64,000 bases of DNA from Rhodobacteraceae bacterium WFHF2C18. Lineage in GTDB: Bacteria > Pseudomonadota > Alphaproteobacteria > Rhodobacterales > Rhodobacteraceae. Position numbers and translations under genes: made by a program. The notes beneath the pieces were generated by a model. The model was not told the origin of the DNA, did no database searches, and was given only the letters and a program-made list of their open reading frames with translations. Below are positions 28,430 through 39,108 of this stretch, piece after piece (position 1 is the first letter of the stretch; each line of letters starts with the position of its first letter). Location: the NCBI GenBank assembly GCA_002166865.1, contig NHTQ01000003.1, positions 264,001-328,000 of the forward strand, given 5' to 3'.

Positions 28430-29080
28430 ATGAGTGAGGTCACTATCCCGGTCACCGGCGCGCCGCGGCCGCTGCCCGGTCTTCTGGATGTCGCGGCGGG
28501 GGCGCAGGGGCTGATCGTCTTCGCGCACGGCAGCGGCAGCAGCCGCCTGAGCCGACGCAATCAGGCGGTCGCGGCAGACCTGCGCGCGGCCGGTTTCGGC
28601 ACGCTGCTTTTCGATCTGCTCGACCCGGCCGAGGCCGCGCATCGCCGGAACGTCTTCGACATTCCCTTGCTGGGCGGTCGCGTCAGCGCGGCGGTCGACT
28701 GGCTGCGCGACCGCGACGACCTGACGGACATGCCCCTGGGCCTTTTCGGGGCCAGCACGGGGGCGGCCGCGGCTCTGGTCTGCGCGGCCGAACGGCCGCG
28801 GGAGATCGGCGCCGTGGTCTCTCGCGGGGGGCGGCCGGACCTTGCCGGCAAGCTTCTGAGCGCGGTGCGGTGCCCGACGCTGTTGATCGTGGGCGGCGCG
28901 GATACCGAGGTGCTGGCGCTCAACCGGCAGGCGCTGGAAAAGCTGACCTGCGAGAAGTCGCTGGAAGTCGTGCCCGGCGCCACCCATCTTTTCGAAGAGG
29001 AAGGCGCGCTTGACGCCGTGACCGGCCACGCGATCACCTGGTTCCGGCAGGCCCTGCCCCGGGCCGCCGAATCGGGCTGA
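28430..29080 (+). CDS. Dienelactone hydrolase-like alpha/beta hydrolase
   Basis: A 216-residue cytosolic alpha/beta hydrolase: oxyanion strand GLIVFAHGSGSSRLSRRN, nucleophile elbow LFGASTGAAAA with Ser near residue 107, an aspartate in LIVGGADTEVL near 158 and the catalytic histidine in VPGATHLFEEEG near 186. The size fits the dienelactone hydrolase group. In this family many members are found beside a phosphoribosyltransferase, which is absent here. GGAG lies upstream of the ATG. It runs seven bases ahead of the CapA-like gene. Confidence 0.83.
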   Translation: MSEVTIPVTGAPRPLPGLLDVAAGAQGLIVFAHGSGSSRLSRRNQAVAADLRAAGFGTLLFDLLDPAEAAHRRNVFDIPLLGGRVSAAVDWLRDRDDLTDMPLGLFGASTGAAAALVCAAERPREIGAVVSRGGRPDLAGKLLSAVRCPTLLIVGGADTEVLALNRQALEKLTCEKSLEVVPGATHLFEEEGALDAVTGHAITWFRQALPRAAESG

Positions 29081-29087
29081 GGCCGCG

Positions 29088-30173
29088 ATGCGGCTGTTTT
29101 TGGGCGGCGACGTCATGACCGGCCGCGGGATCGACCAGATCCTGCGCCACCCAAGCGATCCGCGCCTCTACGAATCCTGGGTCAAGCAGGCGGACGATTA
29201 CCTGCGCCTGGCCGAGCGCAAATCCGGGCCGATCCCCCGCCCCGTGCCGGACAGCTACGTCTGGGGCGATCTGCTGGACGATCTTGCAAGGCTGGCGCCC
29301 GACCTTCGGATCGTGAACCTGGAAACCGCCGTGACCCGGGCGGACCGCCCCGAACCCAAGGGCATCAACTACCGCATGCACCCCGCCAACGCCGGCGTGC
29401 TGACTGCGGCCGGGCTGGATGCCTGCATCCTCGCCAACAATCACGTGATGGACTGGGGGATCGACGGGTTGCTGGAGACGCTGGAAACGCTGCACGCCCG
29501 CGGCCTTGCCACCGCCGGCGCCGGGGCCGACGCGGCGCGGGCCCAGGCGCTGGTGCCCCTGCCGGCCGGGGCGGCGCAGCTCTGGGTCGCCGCCGTGGCC
29601 GCCACCGACAGCGGCGTGCCGCCCGCCTGGCGCCCCGGGCCGATCCGGCCGGGCGTGGCCCTGTTGCCCGACCCGCCCGAAAGCTACGCCGAGGACCTGC
29701 GCGACCGGCTCGCACCGATGCGCCAGGCGGGCGACCGGCTGCTTGTGTCGATTCACTGGGGCGGCAACTGGGGCTACGACGTGCCCGATTGGCAGCGGCG
29801 GCTTGCCCATGCCCTGATCGAGGGGGCGGACGCCGATGTCGTCTTCGGCCACTCCTCGCACCATCCGAAAGCGGCCGAGGTGCACCGAGGCGGCCTCATC
29901 CTATACGGTTCCGGCGATCTTCTGAACGATTACGAGGGGATCGGCGGCCACGCCGCCTATCCGGCCGACACCGCCCTCGGCCTTTTCGTGGATCTGTCCG
30001 CCACCGGCGTCCAATGCCGGATGCGCCCCTACCAGATCAGCCGCTTCCGCCTGCAACGGGCGGATGACGAGGCCGCCGCCCGCATCGCCGCGATCATGGC
30101 CGAGCAATGCGCCCGCTTCGCCACGGTCGCGGCGCCGCAGGACAGCGGCGACATCCTCGTCGCCTCAGATTGA
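29088..30173 (+). CDS. CapA family protein (metallophosphatase-like)
   Basis: A 361-residue protein of the CapA/PgsA family: the opening MRLFLGGDVMTGRG, an IVNLETAVTRADRP block near residue 75, LANNHVMDWGIDGLLETL near 112, IHWGGNWGYDVPDWQRRLAHAL near 225 and VVFGHSSHHPKAAEV near 253. The GDVM, NLE, NNH, HWG and GHSSH motifs are the metal-binding set of the calcineurin-like fold. The family is linked to poly-gamma-glutamate capsule synthesis, but there are no capB or capC homologues in view, so a standalone phosphoesterase-like function is likelier. No signal peptide is obvious. Confidence 0.84.
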   Translation: MRLFLGGDVMTGRGIDQILRHPSDPRLYESWVKQADDYLRLAERKSGPIPRPVPDSYVWGDLLDDLARLAPDLRIVNLETAVTRADRPEPKGINYRMHPANAGVLTAAGLDACILANNHVMDWGIDGLLETLETLHARGLATAGAGADAARAQALVPLPAGAAQLWVAAVAATDSGVPPAWRPGPIRPGVALLPDPPESYAEDLRDRLAPMRQAGDRLLVSIHWGGNWGYDVPDWQRRLAHALIEGADADVVFGHSSHHPKAAEVHRGGLILYGSGDLLNDYEGIGGHAAYPADTALGLFVDLSATGVQCRMRPYQISRFRLQRADDEAAARIAAIMAEQCARFATVAAPQDSGDILVASD

Positions 30174-30206
30174 CAGGCGCGCATCGCGGGTTGCGCGCCC
30201 TCCCGG

Positions 30207-30785
30207 TTATTCGGACCAGTCATGGACGTGCACGTCGCGGCCCGAGTGCCCTTCCATGATCTTGACGGCGAGATCCTCTTTCTCCTTGTCGGTGACGCGC
30301 ACCCACATGAGGATGCCGCCATGCGCGATCTGGTTGGCATAGTGATCCCGGTGCTTCTTTGCGACACGATGCGCCAGCAGCGCCCCGAGCGCGCCCGCCG
30401 GCCCGCCCCCGACGGCGATGGCTGCGATGGAGGCCGCAAGCGTGCTGGCTGGCGTCAGCAGCGCGGCCATCGCGATGTAGGACCCCACGAAGAAAAACCC
30501 GCCGGCGATACCGCCCTCCAGTTCGCCCATGGCCTCCTCGGAAACGAAGGTGGCGCGGGGGGCGTCGGGATTGTCCTCCAGATCCTCCGCACGCCAATAG
30601 GCCCTTCCCAGCTTCTCCTCGAGAACTTCCTGCCGAGCCAGAACGCTGATCTCGTCCATGCGAAATCCTACCAGTCGCAGGTCATGAAACGCGGCGCGCA
30701 GATCCTCGTCGGTGTCGAAGACGCCGACCGCTTCGGATATGGGGATGTATGTCTTCTTTCTCGACATATCTGGGGAATCGGGCAT
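30207..30785 (-). CDS. DUF1269/GSP17M-like membrane protein
   Basis: A 192-residue protein with an N-terminal alpha/beta domain (AVGVFDTDEDLRAAFHDLRL and ISVLAR near residues 20-48), a central glycine-rich pair of hydrophobic helices (GGIAGGFFFVGSYIAMAALL and IAAIAVGGGPAGALGALLAH), and a C-terminal strand-helix ending in HVHDW. This layout matches general stress protein 17M/DUF1269-like proteins, whose biochemical role is unknown. GGGAGG sits upstream of the ATG at 30785. A shorter relative lies at 51102-51602. Upstream to 31065 I see only an unnamed hairpin at 30836-30860 and no gene. Confidence 0.72.
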   Translation of the reverse strand: MPDSPDMSRKKTYIPISEAVGVFDTDEDLRAAFHDLRLVGFRMDEISVLARQEVLEEKLGRAYWRAEDLEDNPDAPRATFVSEEAMGELEGGIAGGFFFVGSYIAMAALLTPASTLAASIAAIAVGGGPAGALGALLAHRVAKKHRDHYANQIAHGGILMWVRVTDKEKEDLAVKIMEGHSGRDVHVHDWSE

Positions 30786-31065
30786 CGAACCTCCCTCGCG
30801 GCACACTCTTGATCGGCCGCATTGTTGTCGCATGGCTCCCCGGGGCTTGAAGACGGGGAGGGGTCAGACCCAGCCGGCGTTGGCCACGGCCATACCTTCG
30901 ACGGGCGCGTGCGTCGCTCATACGGGCAAGCCTGGCCCCACGCATTGATGCCCGTCAATCCTGCAGGCACGCCGCAGGTCCCCTGCCTCGGCACAACCGG
31001 CACAATCGCCCGGTTGGCATCAGCTTTCCCGATCCGCCGCGCCTCCGGCGCGCGCCGGGCCGTCG

Positions 31066-32136
31066 CTAGCGGCAAACCGCGAAAGACGCCGCGATCGACC
31101 GAAGGTACCGCGGATAGAAATCCGGGCCGGTGGGGATGTCGGTGCCCATCGGATCGATCACCGCCGTTTGCGCGCCGGTGCCCGAGAACACCGCCTTTAG
31201 GATGCCGGGATCGAACTGCGGTTCCGCGAAGGCGCAGGTGATGTCGCGCGCCGCGACCATGTCGCGGATCTTCTCCACCCGCGCGGGGCTGGGATCCGTG
31301 GCGTCGCTGAGCGAGATCGCGCCGGCCGCGGGCATGTCGAACCGCGTCTCGAAATACTGGTAGGCGTCGTGGAAGACGATGAACTCCATGTCCCGCAGCG
31401 GCGCGAGGGTCTCCGCGATCTCGGCGGTCGCGGCGTCGATCTCCTGTTTGCCGGCGGCGGCATTGGCGCGGTAGGTTTCCGCGTTGTCCGGATCCAGGCG
31501 CGCCAGCTCCGCCGCGATCACGTCCAGCCAGGCCTTGCCGTTGGCCGGGTCCATCCAGGCGTGGGGATCGATGGCTGCCTGCGCGTGGCCGTGTTCGTGG
31601 TCGTGGTCCGCGTCATGCCCGTGGTCGTCCTGGTCATGATCCGCCGCCTGCCCGTGCGCCTCCGCCTCGTGGCCGTGGTGGGCGTCGTGCCCGTGGCCGT
31701 TTTCGTCATGCCCGTGCTCGGCGTCGTGCCCGTGGCCGTTATCGTCATGCCCGTGGTCATGCGCCGCGAAGCTGGCGCCGGTCCGCACCTCCAGCCTCCG
31801 GGTTTCGGGATGCTCCAGCAGGCCGACATGCGCGGCGTCCGCCGCAAGCGTCTCGATCGTGCGCCCCAGCCAGGGCGTGAGCGGCGCGCCGACCCAGACC
31901 ACGAGATCGGCCGCCTCCAGCGCCGCGGCCTCGGACGGGCGGAGGCTGTAGCCATGCGGCGAGGCCCCGGGCCTGACGATCAGCTCGGGCTCTGCCACGC
32001 CCTGCATGACCCGCGCCGCCAGCGAATGCACCGGCGCGATGTCGGCCGCGACCCGCGGCGCTTCCGCGGCGGCCGGTGCCGCCAGAACGCCGATTGCGAC
32101 CGCGATGGATGCGAATTTCAAAGACCGCATGGACAT
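31066..32136 (-). CDS. znuA: Zinc ABC transporter substrate-binding protein
   Basis: Periplasmic zinc-binding component of the ZnuABC importer, 356 residues with a signal peptide (FASIAVAIGVLAAPAAA). Metal ligands of the cluster A-I family are visible: His37 (APVHS), His61 (SPHGYSL), His192 (DPHAWMDP) and the VFHDAYQYFE histidine near 260. Residues 126-184 form a zinc-chelating loop with 20 histidines in 59 residues, rich in DH and GH pairs. AGGAGAG precedes the ATG at 32136. It is divergent from zur, with the operator-like dyad in between. Confidence 0.95.
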   Translation of the reverse strand: MSMRSLKFASIAVAIGVLAAPAAAEAPRVAADIAPVHSLAARVMQGVAEPELIVRPGASPHGYSLRPSEAAALEAADLVVWVGAPLTPWLGRTIETLAADAAHVGLLEHPETRRLEVRTGASFAAHDHGHDDNGHGHDAEHGHDENGHGHDAHHGHEAEAHGQAADHDQDDHGHDADHDHEHGHAQAAIDPHAWMDPANGKAWLDVIAAELARLDPDNAETYRANAAAGKQEIDAATAEIAETLAPLRDMEFIVFHDAYQYFETRFDMPAAGAISLSDATDPSPARVEKIRDMVAARDITCAFAEPQFDPGILKAVFSGTGAQTAVIDPMGTDIPTGPDFYPRYLRSIAASFAVCR

Positions 32137-32174
32137 GCCGCTCTCCTGTGATTACATAACAGTCCCTGGTCAGT

Positions 32175-32190
32175 TATACGATACAGTATA
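32175..32190. promoter_or_regulatory. Candidate Zur operator between znuA and zur-znuCB
   Basis: AT-rich dyad TATAC-GA-TA-CA-GTATA (TATAC and GTATA arms around a central TA) in an otherwise GC-rich region. It lies 39 bases upstream of znuA and 37 bases upstream of zur. A Zur site at this position in alphaproteobacteria would be expected to repress both transcripts when zinc is plentiful. The sequence is only loosely like the GTTATAATATAAC-type consensus. Confidence 0.5.
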
Positions 32191-32226
32191 TCATTGCAAG
32201 AACTCGCGGGGCTGAAAACAGGCACG

Positions 32227-32709
32227 ATGACCACGATGGCATTCGAAACCCACGATCACGCCCAGTGCATCTCGGAGGCGCTCACCAGCGCCGAGAGGTT
32301 CTGCGCTGACCGGCGGCTGCAGATGACGCCGGTCCGCCGCCGCGTGCTGGAAATCCTGCTCGAAGCCCACCGCGCGATGGGGGCCTACGACATCCTCGAC
32401 CGGTTGCGCGACGAGGGCCTCGGCTCACAGCCGCCGGTGGCCTACCGGGCGCTGGAGTTCCTGACGACGCACGGGTTTGTCCACCGGATCGAAGGGCTGA
32501 ACGCCTTCATCGCCTGCACGCACCTCGACCACGGGCATGCGCCGGCCTTCCTGATCTGCCGCGCCTGCGAGCGCGTCGTCGAGGCCGAGGTCGATCCGGC
32601 GGCGGGCGAGCTGGGCCGCGCGGCCAACGCCGCCGGCTTCGCCATCGAACGCACCGTGCGCGAGGCCATCGGCCTGTGCCCCGCCTGCGCATCGGCGCAG
32701 CCGGCATGA
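32227..32709 (+). CDS. zur: Zinc uptake regulator (Fur family)
   Basis: A 160-residue Fur-family repressor. The winged-helix part is QMTPVRRRVLEILLEAHRAMGAYDILDRLR, with VAYRALEFLTTHGFVHRIE as recognition and wing. The C-terminal part carries zinc sites: HLDHGHAPAFLICRACERVVE and the closing CPAC, the structural Cys4-type site of Zur proteins. Local context (znuA and znuCB) makes Zur much likelier than Fur or PerR. The start at 32227 (MTTMAFETHD) is the best ATG; another is three codons in. It overlaps znuC by ATGA. Confidence 0.93.
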   Translation: MTTMAFETHDHAQCISEALTSAERFCADRRLQMTPVRRRVLEILLEAHRAMGAYDILDRLRDEGLGSQPPVAYRALEFLTTHGFVHRIEGLNAFIACTHLDHGHAPAFLICRACERVVEAEVDPAAGELGRAANAAGFAIERTVREAIGLCPACASAQPA

Positions 32710-33440
32710 CCGCCCCTCTTGTGGAAACCACCGGGCTGGGCGTGCGCTACGGCGACGTGACGGTGCTGGAGAACGTCGATTTCCGGATCGAGCGGGGCGA
32801 GATCGTCACGGTTGTCGGGCCCAACGGCTCGGGCAAGTCCACGCTCCTGCGCGCGATCCTCGGCGGGGTGAGCCCGGCCCGGGGCCGGGTGCAGCACGCG
32901 CCGGGGCTGCGCATCGGCTACGTCCCGCAGAAACTGGTGCTCGACCCCACGCTGCCGCTGACGGTGGCGCGCTTCCTGTCGCTGCCGCGCCGGGTGCCGC
33001 GCGCCGCCGCGCAAACCGCGCTGGAGCGCGCGGGCGTGCCGGGGCTGGAGGGCCGGCAGATGGCCGCGCTCTCGGGCGGGCAGTTCCAGCGCGTGCTGCT
33101 GGCGCGCGCCCTGCTGTCACGCCCCGATCTACTGATCCTCGACGAGGCGACGGCGGGGCTGGACCAGCCGGGCGCCGCCGCCTTCTACCGCCGGATCGAG
33201 GAGGTGCGCGACGAAACCGGCTGCGCCGTTCTGATGGTCAGCCACGACCTGCACGTCGTGATGAGCGCCTCGGACCGGGTGATCTGCCTCAACGGGCACG
33301 TCTGCTGCGAGGGCACGCCGCAAGTGGTCGCCGCCGCCCCCGACTACCGCGCGCTCTTCGGCGAGGGCACGCGCGGGGCGCTGGCGCTCTACCAGCATCA
33401 CCACGACCACCGCCACGAACACCTTGAAGGGGCCGAGTGA
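32706..33440 (+). CDS. znuC: Zinc ABC transporter ATP-binding protein
   Basis: The 244-residue ATPase of ZnuABC. Walker A is GPNGSGKST near residue 38, the signature LSGGQFQRVLLARALL near 123 and Walker B LLILDEATAGL near 145, with the switch histidine in MVSHDLHV. The C-terminal tail ends in HHHDHRHEHLEGAE, a histidine-rich end that may sense or bind zinc. ATGA overlap with zur, and its TGA shares a base with the znuB ATG, so the three are one translation-coupled operon. Confidence 0.94.
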   Translation: MTAPLVETTGLGVRYGDVTVLENVDFRIERGEIVTVVGPNGSGKSTLLRAILGGVSPARGRVQHAPGLRIGYVPQKLVLDPTLPLTVARFLSLPRRVPRAAAQTALERAGVPGLEGRQMAALSGGQFQRVLLARALLSRPDLLILDEATAGLDQPGAAAFYRRIEEVRDETGCAVLMVSHDLHVVMSASDRVICLNGHVCCEGTPQVVAAAPDYRALFGEGTRGALALYQHHHDHRHEHLEGAE

Positions 33441-34234
33441 TGTTCGACGATTTCATGACGCGCGCCACGCTGGGCGGCATGGGCACCGCGCTGGCCGCCG
33501 CGCCGCTGGGCTGTTTCGTGGTCTGGCGCCGCATGGCCTATTTCGGCGACGCCACCGCACACGCCGCGATCCTTGGTGTCGCGCTGTCGCTGGCCCTCCA
33601 GATGCCGATCTTCGCCGGGGCGATGGTGATCGCGCTGGTCATGGCCGCGGCGGTCACGCTGCTGTCGGGCCGCGGCTACGCGATGGACACGCTGCTGGGC
33701 GTCATGGCGCATTCGGCGCTGGCCTTCGGGCTGGTGGCGGTGTCCTTCCTGTCGGGTATCCAGCTGGACCTGATGGCCTATCTCTTCGGCGACATCCTGG
33801 CCGTCTCGCACGGCGACCTCGCTGTGATCTGGGGCGGTGCGGCGCTGGTGGTGGCGCTGGTGGCCTGGCGCTGGTCGGCGCTGCTGACGGCGACGCTGAA
33901 CCCCGATCTGGCCCGCGCCGCCGGTATCGATCCGCGGCGCGAGGAACTGGTGCTGACGCTCGCGTTGGCGGTGGTGGTCGCGGTGGCGATCAAGGTGGTG
34001 GGCGTTCTGCTGATCACGGCCATGCTGATCATCCCCGCGGCCACCGCCCGGCCCTTCGCCCGCACGCCCGAGGCGATGGCGCTGATCGCCGCGGGTATCG
34101 CCGTGGCCGGCGCCTGGGCGGGCCTGCACGCCTCTTACCGGCTGGATTCGCCCACCGGCCCCACCATCGTCTGCGTCATCGCCGGGCTCTTCGCGGTATC
34201 CGGTGTGGTGGCCCGGCTGCGCCACGCCGGCTGA
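33440..34234 (+). CDS. znuB: Zinc ABC transporter permease
   Basis: The 264-residue membrane subunit of ZnuABC with about eight helices. Family landmarks are MTRATLGGMGTALAAAPLGCFVVWRRMAYFGDATAHAAILG near the start, DLMAYLFGDILAVSHGDL near residue 115 and VKVVGVLLITAMLIIPAATARPFA near 195. ATG 33440 is coupled to the znuC stop (TGATG). The gene converges on gyrB with an 18-base gap that contains a short inverted repeat. Confidence 0.94.
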   Translation: MFDDFMTRATLGGMGTALAAAPLGCFVVWRRMAYFGDATAHAAILGVALSLALQMPIFAGAMVIALVMAAAVTLLSGRGYAMDTLLGVMAHSALAFGLVAVSFLSGIQLDLMAYLFGDILAVSHGDLAVIWGGAALVVALVAWRWSALLTATLNPDLARAAGIDPRREELVLTLALAVVVAVAIKVVGVLLITAMLIIPAATARPFARTPEAMALIAAGIAVAGAWAGLHASYRLDSPTGPTIVCVIAGLFAVSGVVARLRHAG

Positions 34235-34252
34235 GCCGCCCCGCCACGCCGC

Positions 34253-36682
<2,430 letters not shown>

Positions 36683-36769
36683 TCATGCTTTTGTGATCTT
36701 ATACGAGTCATGGGGGGCAATGTCACGTGGATACGCTATATTTTGCGCATGCCCGGCCCGCGCGCGGCT

Positions 36770-37390
36770 TCAGGTAAAGGGGATCGCCAGCCCCACCAGG
36801 ATCAGCGCCGCGCCCGCCCCGATATTGGTCCGCCGAAGCGCCCGTGGCGAGGTCATGAGCGCGCGGATCCGGTCCACGAAAAGCGCCAGGATCAGGTTGC
36901 CCACCAGCGGGATCACGAAGGACAGCGTGACGATCACCGCGATGTCCCCTGGCGTGATCCGCCCCAGATCGAAGAATCCGGGCAGCACCCCCATGTAGAA
37001 CAGGATCGCCTTCGGATTGCCCAGGATCGCCGCCAGCCCGGCCATGAACCCCGCCCACATCCCCGGCCGGGTCAGCCGGCTGTCGGCGGCGATGGTGCTG
37101 TCGGCGTTGCGGATCAGCACCACGCCCATCCCCAGGAACATCACCGAGGCGACAATCCGCAGCGCCACCATGAACCCCGAGAAGACCGAGACGATCCAGC
37201 TCACCCCCAGGATCGCGAGGAACGGCCAGAGCACGTCCCCCACCACCACGCCCAGGGCCAACGGCCAGGCGGCGTGAAACCCGCCGGTTACCGCCCGCGC
37301 CAGCATCGCCACCCAGACCGGGCCGGGGGTTAGGAACAGGATCAGAAGCGCGCCGGCATAAAGCGCGGCGTCGCCGGCCGAGATGGTCAT
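36770..37390 (-). CDS. LysE family amino-acid exporter
   Basis: A 206-residue inner-membrane protein with about six helices. The signature opening ALLILFLTPGPVWVAMLARAVTGG, the ALGVVVGDVLW segment near residue 45 and AILGNPKAILFYMGVLPGF near 117 identify the LysE/RhtB exporter family. The exported compound is unknown. Its ATG overlaps the VOC gene stop (ATGA). With recF it forms a three-gene chain of overlapping starts and stops. Confidence 0.87.
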   Translation of the reverse strand: MTISAGDAALYAGALLILFLTPGPVWVAMLARAVTGGFHAAWPLALGVVVGDVLWPFLAILGVSWIVSVFSGFMVALRIVASVMFLGMGVVLIRNADSTIAADSRLTRPGMWAGFMAGLAAILGNPKAILFYMGVLPGFFDLGRITPGDIAVIVTLSFVIPLVGNLILALFVDRIRALMTSPRALRRTNIGAGAALILVGLAIPFT

Positions 37391-37824
37391 GGCGCCTCCG
37401 CCGGCAGGGTCAGGCTGCCATCCTGGCCAAGCGGCCAGAACGGATTGAAGGCCACTTCCCATACATGCCCGTCGGGATCGGCGAAGTAGCCCGCATATCC
37501 GCCCCAGAACACCGTCTGCGGGCGCTTGAGCCCGGTGGCCCCGGCCGCCAGCGCGGCGGCATACGCGGCATCGACCTCGGCCTCGGTGGCAAGGTTCTGG
37601 GCAAGGGTCATCGCGCCCGTGCCCAGGTCGGCCCCGGGCCGATCCTGGTCGGCGGCCAGCGCCGCCCGCCCGAAGAGGGCCAGGACCATGCCCGGCAGCT
37701 GGTAGAAGACGATGCCCTCCTGAACCGATGCCGGCGCCCAGCCCAGCGCATCGTAGAAGGCCCGCGCGCGGTCGATATCCGCCACGCCCAGGGTAATCAC
37801 GCTCACGCGTTGTGCCACGGTCAT
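37387..37824 (-). CDS. VOC (glyoxalase/bleomycin-resistance) family protein
   Basis: A 145-residue protein with two beta-alpha-beta-beta-beta modules of the vicinal-oxygen-chelate fold: VSVITLGVADIDRARAFYDALGW at the start and QTVFWGGYAGYFADPDGHVWEVAFNPFWPL near residue 100. The likely role is binding or conversion of a small molecule, but the ligand is unknown. Both ends are coupled by ATGA, with recF upstream and the LysE-type gene downstream. Confidence 0.82.
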   Translation of the reverse strand: MTVAQRVSVITLGVADIDRARAFYDALGWAPASVQEGIVFYQLPGMVLALFGRAALAADQDRPGADLGTGAMTLAQNLATEAEVDAAYAAALAAGATGLKRPQTVFWGGYAGYFADPDGHVWEVAFNPFWPLGQDGSLTLPAEAP

Positions 37825-38936
37825 GGATCCTGCTCCTCGATACGGCTGGTGCCCGAGTCCTCGCTGACACGAAGGTGTTGCGCCCGCGCCCCGAGATCCG
37901 CGAACAGTTCGGGGCCCGTGCCGGTCATCCAGGCCTGCGCGCCCAGCGCACAGACCTCGTCATACAACGCCGCGCGCCGGTCTGCATCCAGATGCGCCGC
38001 CACCTCGTCAAGCAGCACGATCGGCGGCGCACCGAAATCCCGCGCCAGGGCACGCGCATTGGCCAGGATCAGCGAAACCAGAAGCGCCTTCTGCTCCCCG
38101 GTGGAGCAATCCCGCGCCGGCACGCCCTTCGCGGCATAGACCGCATGCAGATCCGCCCGGTGCGGCCCCACCAGCGCCCGGCCCGCCGCCATGTCGCGGA
38201 ACCGGCTCTCGGCCAGCGCATCGCGCAGGTCGGCAAGCGCCTCGGGCATCGCGCCCTCGCTGGCGGTCAGCTCCAGTTCCGCGGCCGGAAAGGCCGTCTC
38301 GGCCCCGCGTTGCGCCTCGGCGATCCGGCTCAGGGCGGCCTGCCGGTTGGCGTGGATCGCCGCGCCAGCCTCGGCCATCTGCCATTCCAGCGCGTGGTAC
38401 CAATGCGCATCGCGCACCTGATCCTTCAACAGCCGGTTCCGTTCGCGCATGGCCTTGTCATAGGCCAGGGCGGCCTCGGCGTGATCCGGCGCGAAGCTCA
38501 TCGTCATCCGGTCGAGGAACCGCCGCCGCCCCTCGGCCCCTTCGATCCACAGCCTGTCCATCGCCGGAACCAGCCAGAGCACCCGCGCGATGCGCCCGAG
38601 CACCACCTGCGGGGCCGTCTTGCCATCCAGCCGCAGCTGCCGGGGGCCGCCTTCCTCGGACCAGAACGCGACCTCGTGAAGCTGATTCAGCGACCACAGG
38701 TGCCCCGTGACCTTCCAGCCCAGGCTTTCGGGTCGCCGGGCCATGTCCTGCGCCGCCGCCCGGCGCAGCCCGCGCCCCGGCGAGAAAAGCGAAACCGCCT
38801 CCAGCACGTTGGTCTTGCCCGCCCCGTTCGGCCCGTGAATGGCCACCGGGCGCCCGTCCAGCGCCAGCCGCGCCCCCCTGTGCGAGCGGAAGTGCGACAG
38901 ACTCAAGCGCGAGATATAAAGAGGGCCGCCGGTCAT
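37821..38936 (-). CDS. recF: DNA replication and repair protein RecF
   Basis: An SMC-like ATPase that loads RecA at gapped DNA. The 371-residue form (starting MTGGPLYISRLSLSHFRSH) has the Walker A GPNGAGKTNVLEAV near residue 36, GAEGRRRFLDRM near 110 and a C-terminal signature/Walker B region SCTGEQKALLVSL-type and PPIVLLDEVAAHLD near 310. An alternative ATG seven codons upstream (38957) is equally possible; neither has a strong ribosome-binding site. In related genomes recF usually follows dnaN directly; here a toxin-like gene and a terminator stand between. Confidence 0.94.
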   Translation of the reverse strand: MTGGPLYISRLSLSHFRSHRGARLALDGRPVAIHGPNGAGKTNVLEAVSLFSPGRGLRRAAAQDMARRPESLGWKVTGHLWSLNQLHEVAFWSEEGGPRQLRLDGKTAPQVVLGRIARVLWLVPAMDRLWIEGAEGRRRFLDRMTMSFAPDHAEAALAYDKAMRERNRLLKDQVRDAHWYHALEWQMAEAGAAIHANRQAALSRIAEAQRGAETAFPAAELELTASEGAMPEALADLRDALAESRFRDMAAGRALVGPHRADLHAVYAAKGVPARDCSTGEQKALLVSLILANARALARDFGAPPIVLLDEVAAHLDADRRAALYDEVCALGAQAWMTGTGPELFADLGARAQHLRVSEDSGTSRIEEQDP

Positions 38937-38977
38937 GGAACTGGAGTAACCGGTCATGACGTCGTGAGCCAGCCACG

Positions 38978-39005
38978 AAAAAACCCCGCCTTTCAGCGGG
39001 GCCTT
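38978..39005 (-). terminator. Intrinsic terminator after the PemK/MazF-like gene
   Basis: In the minus direction a GC stem CCCCGC/GCGGGG (38984-38989 with 38996-39001) is followed by six T (38978-38983). It lies between the toxin-like gene and recF, so transcription from dnaN and the toxin should largely stop before recF. Confidence 0.8.
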
Positions 39006-39010
39006 TCAGC

Positions 39011-39046
39011 ATCAGACCGCGGCTTGGTATCGCCGGAGGGTCTGAT
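39011..39046. repeat. 8-bp inverted repeat between the toxin-like gene and the terminator
   Basis: ATCAGACC at 39011-39018 and GGTCTGAT at 39039-39046, with 20 bases between. It lies 63 bases past the toxin-like stop and 6 bases from the terminator. It could be a transcript 3' structure or a boundary of the inserted segment. Confidence 0.55.
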
Positions 39047-39108
39047 GGCCCTTGTTAGGGTCTTAAAGCGGATGTTTTCCAGAGCCGCGACAACCTAGAT
39101 ATGATCAC

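Noticed and set aside
31580..31765. Short repeats within znuA as a CRISPR or minisatellite array
   Set aside because: The repeats encode the in-frame histidine loop; there are no spacers of uniform length.
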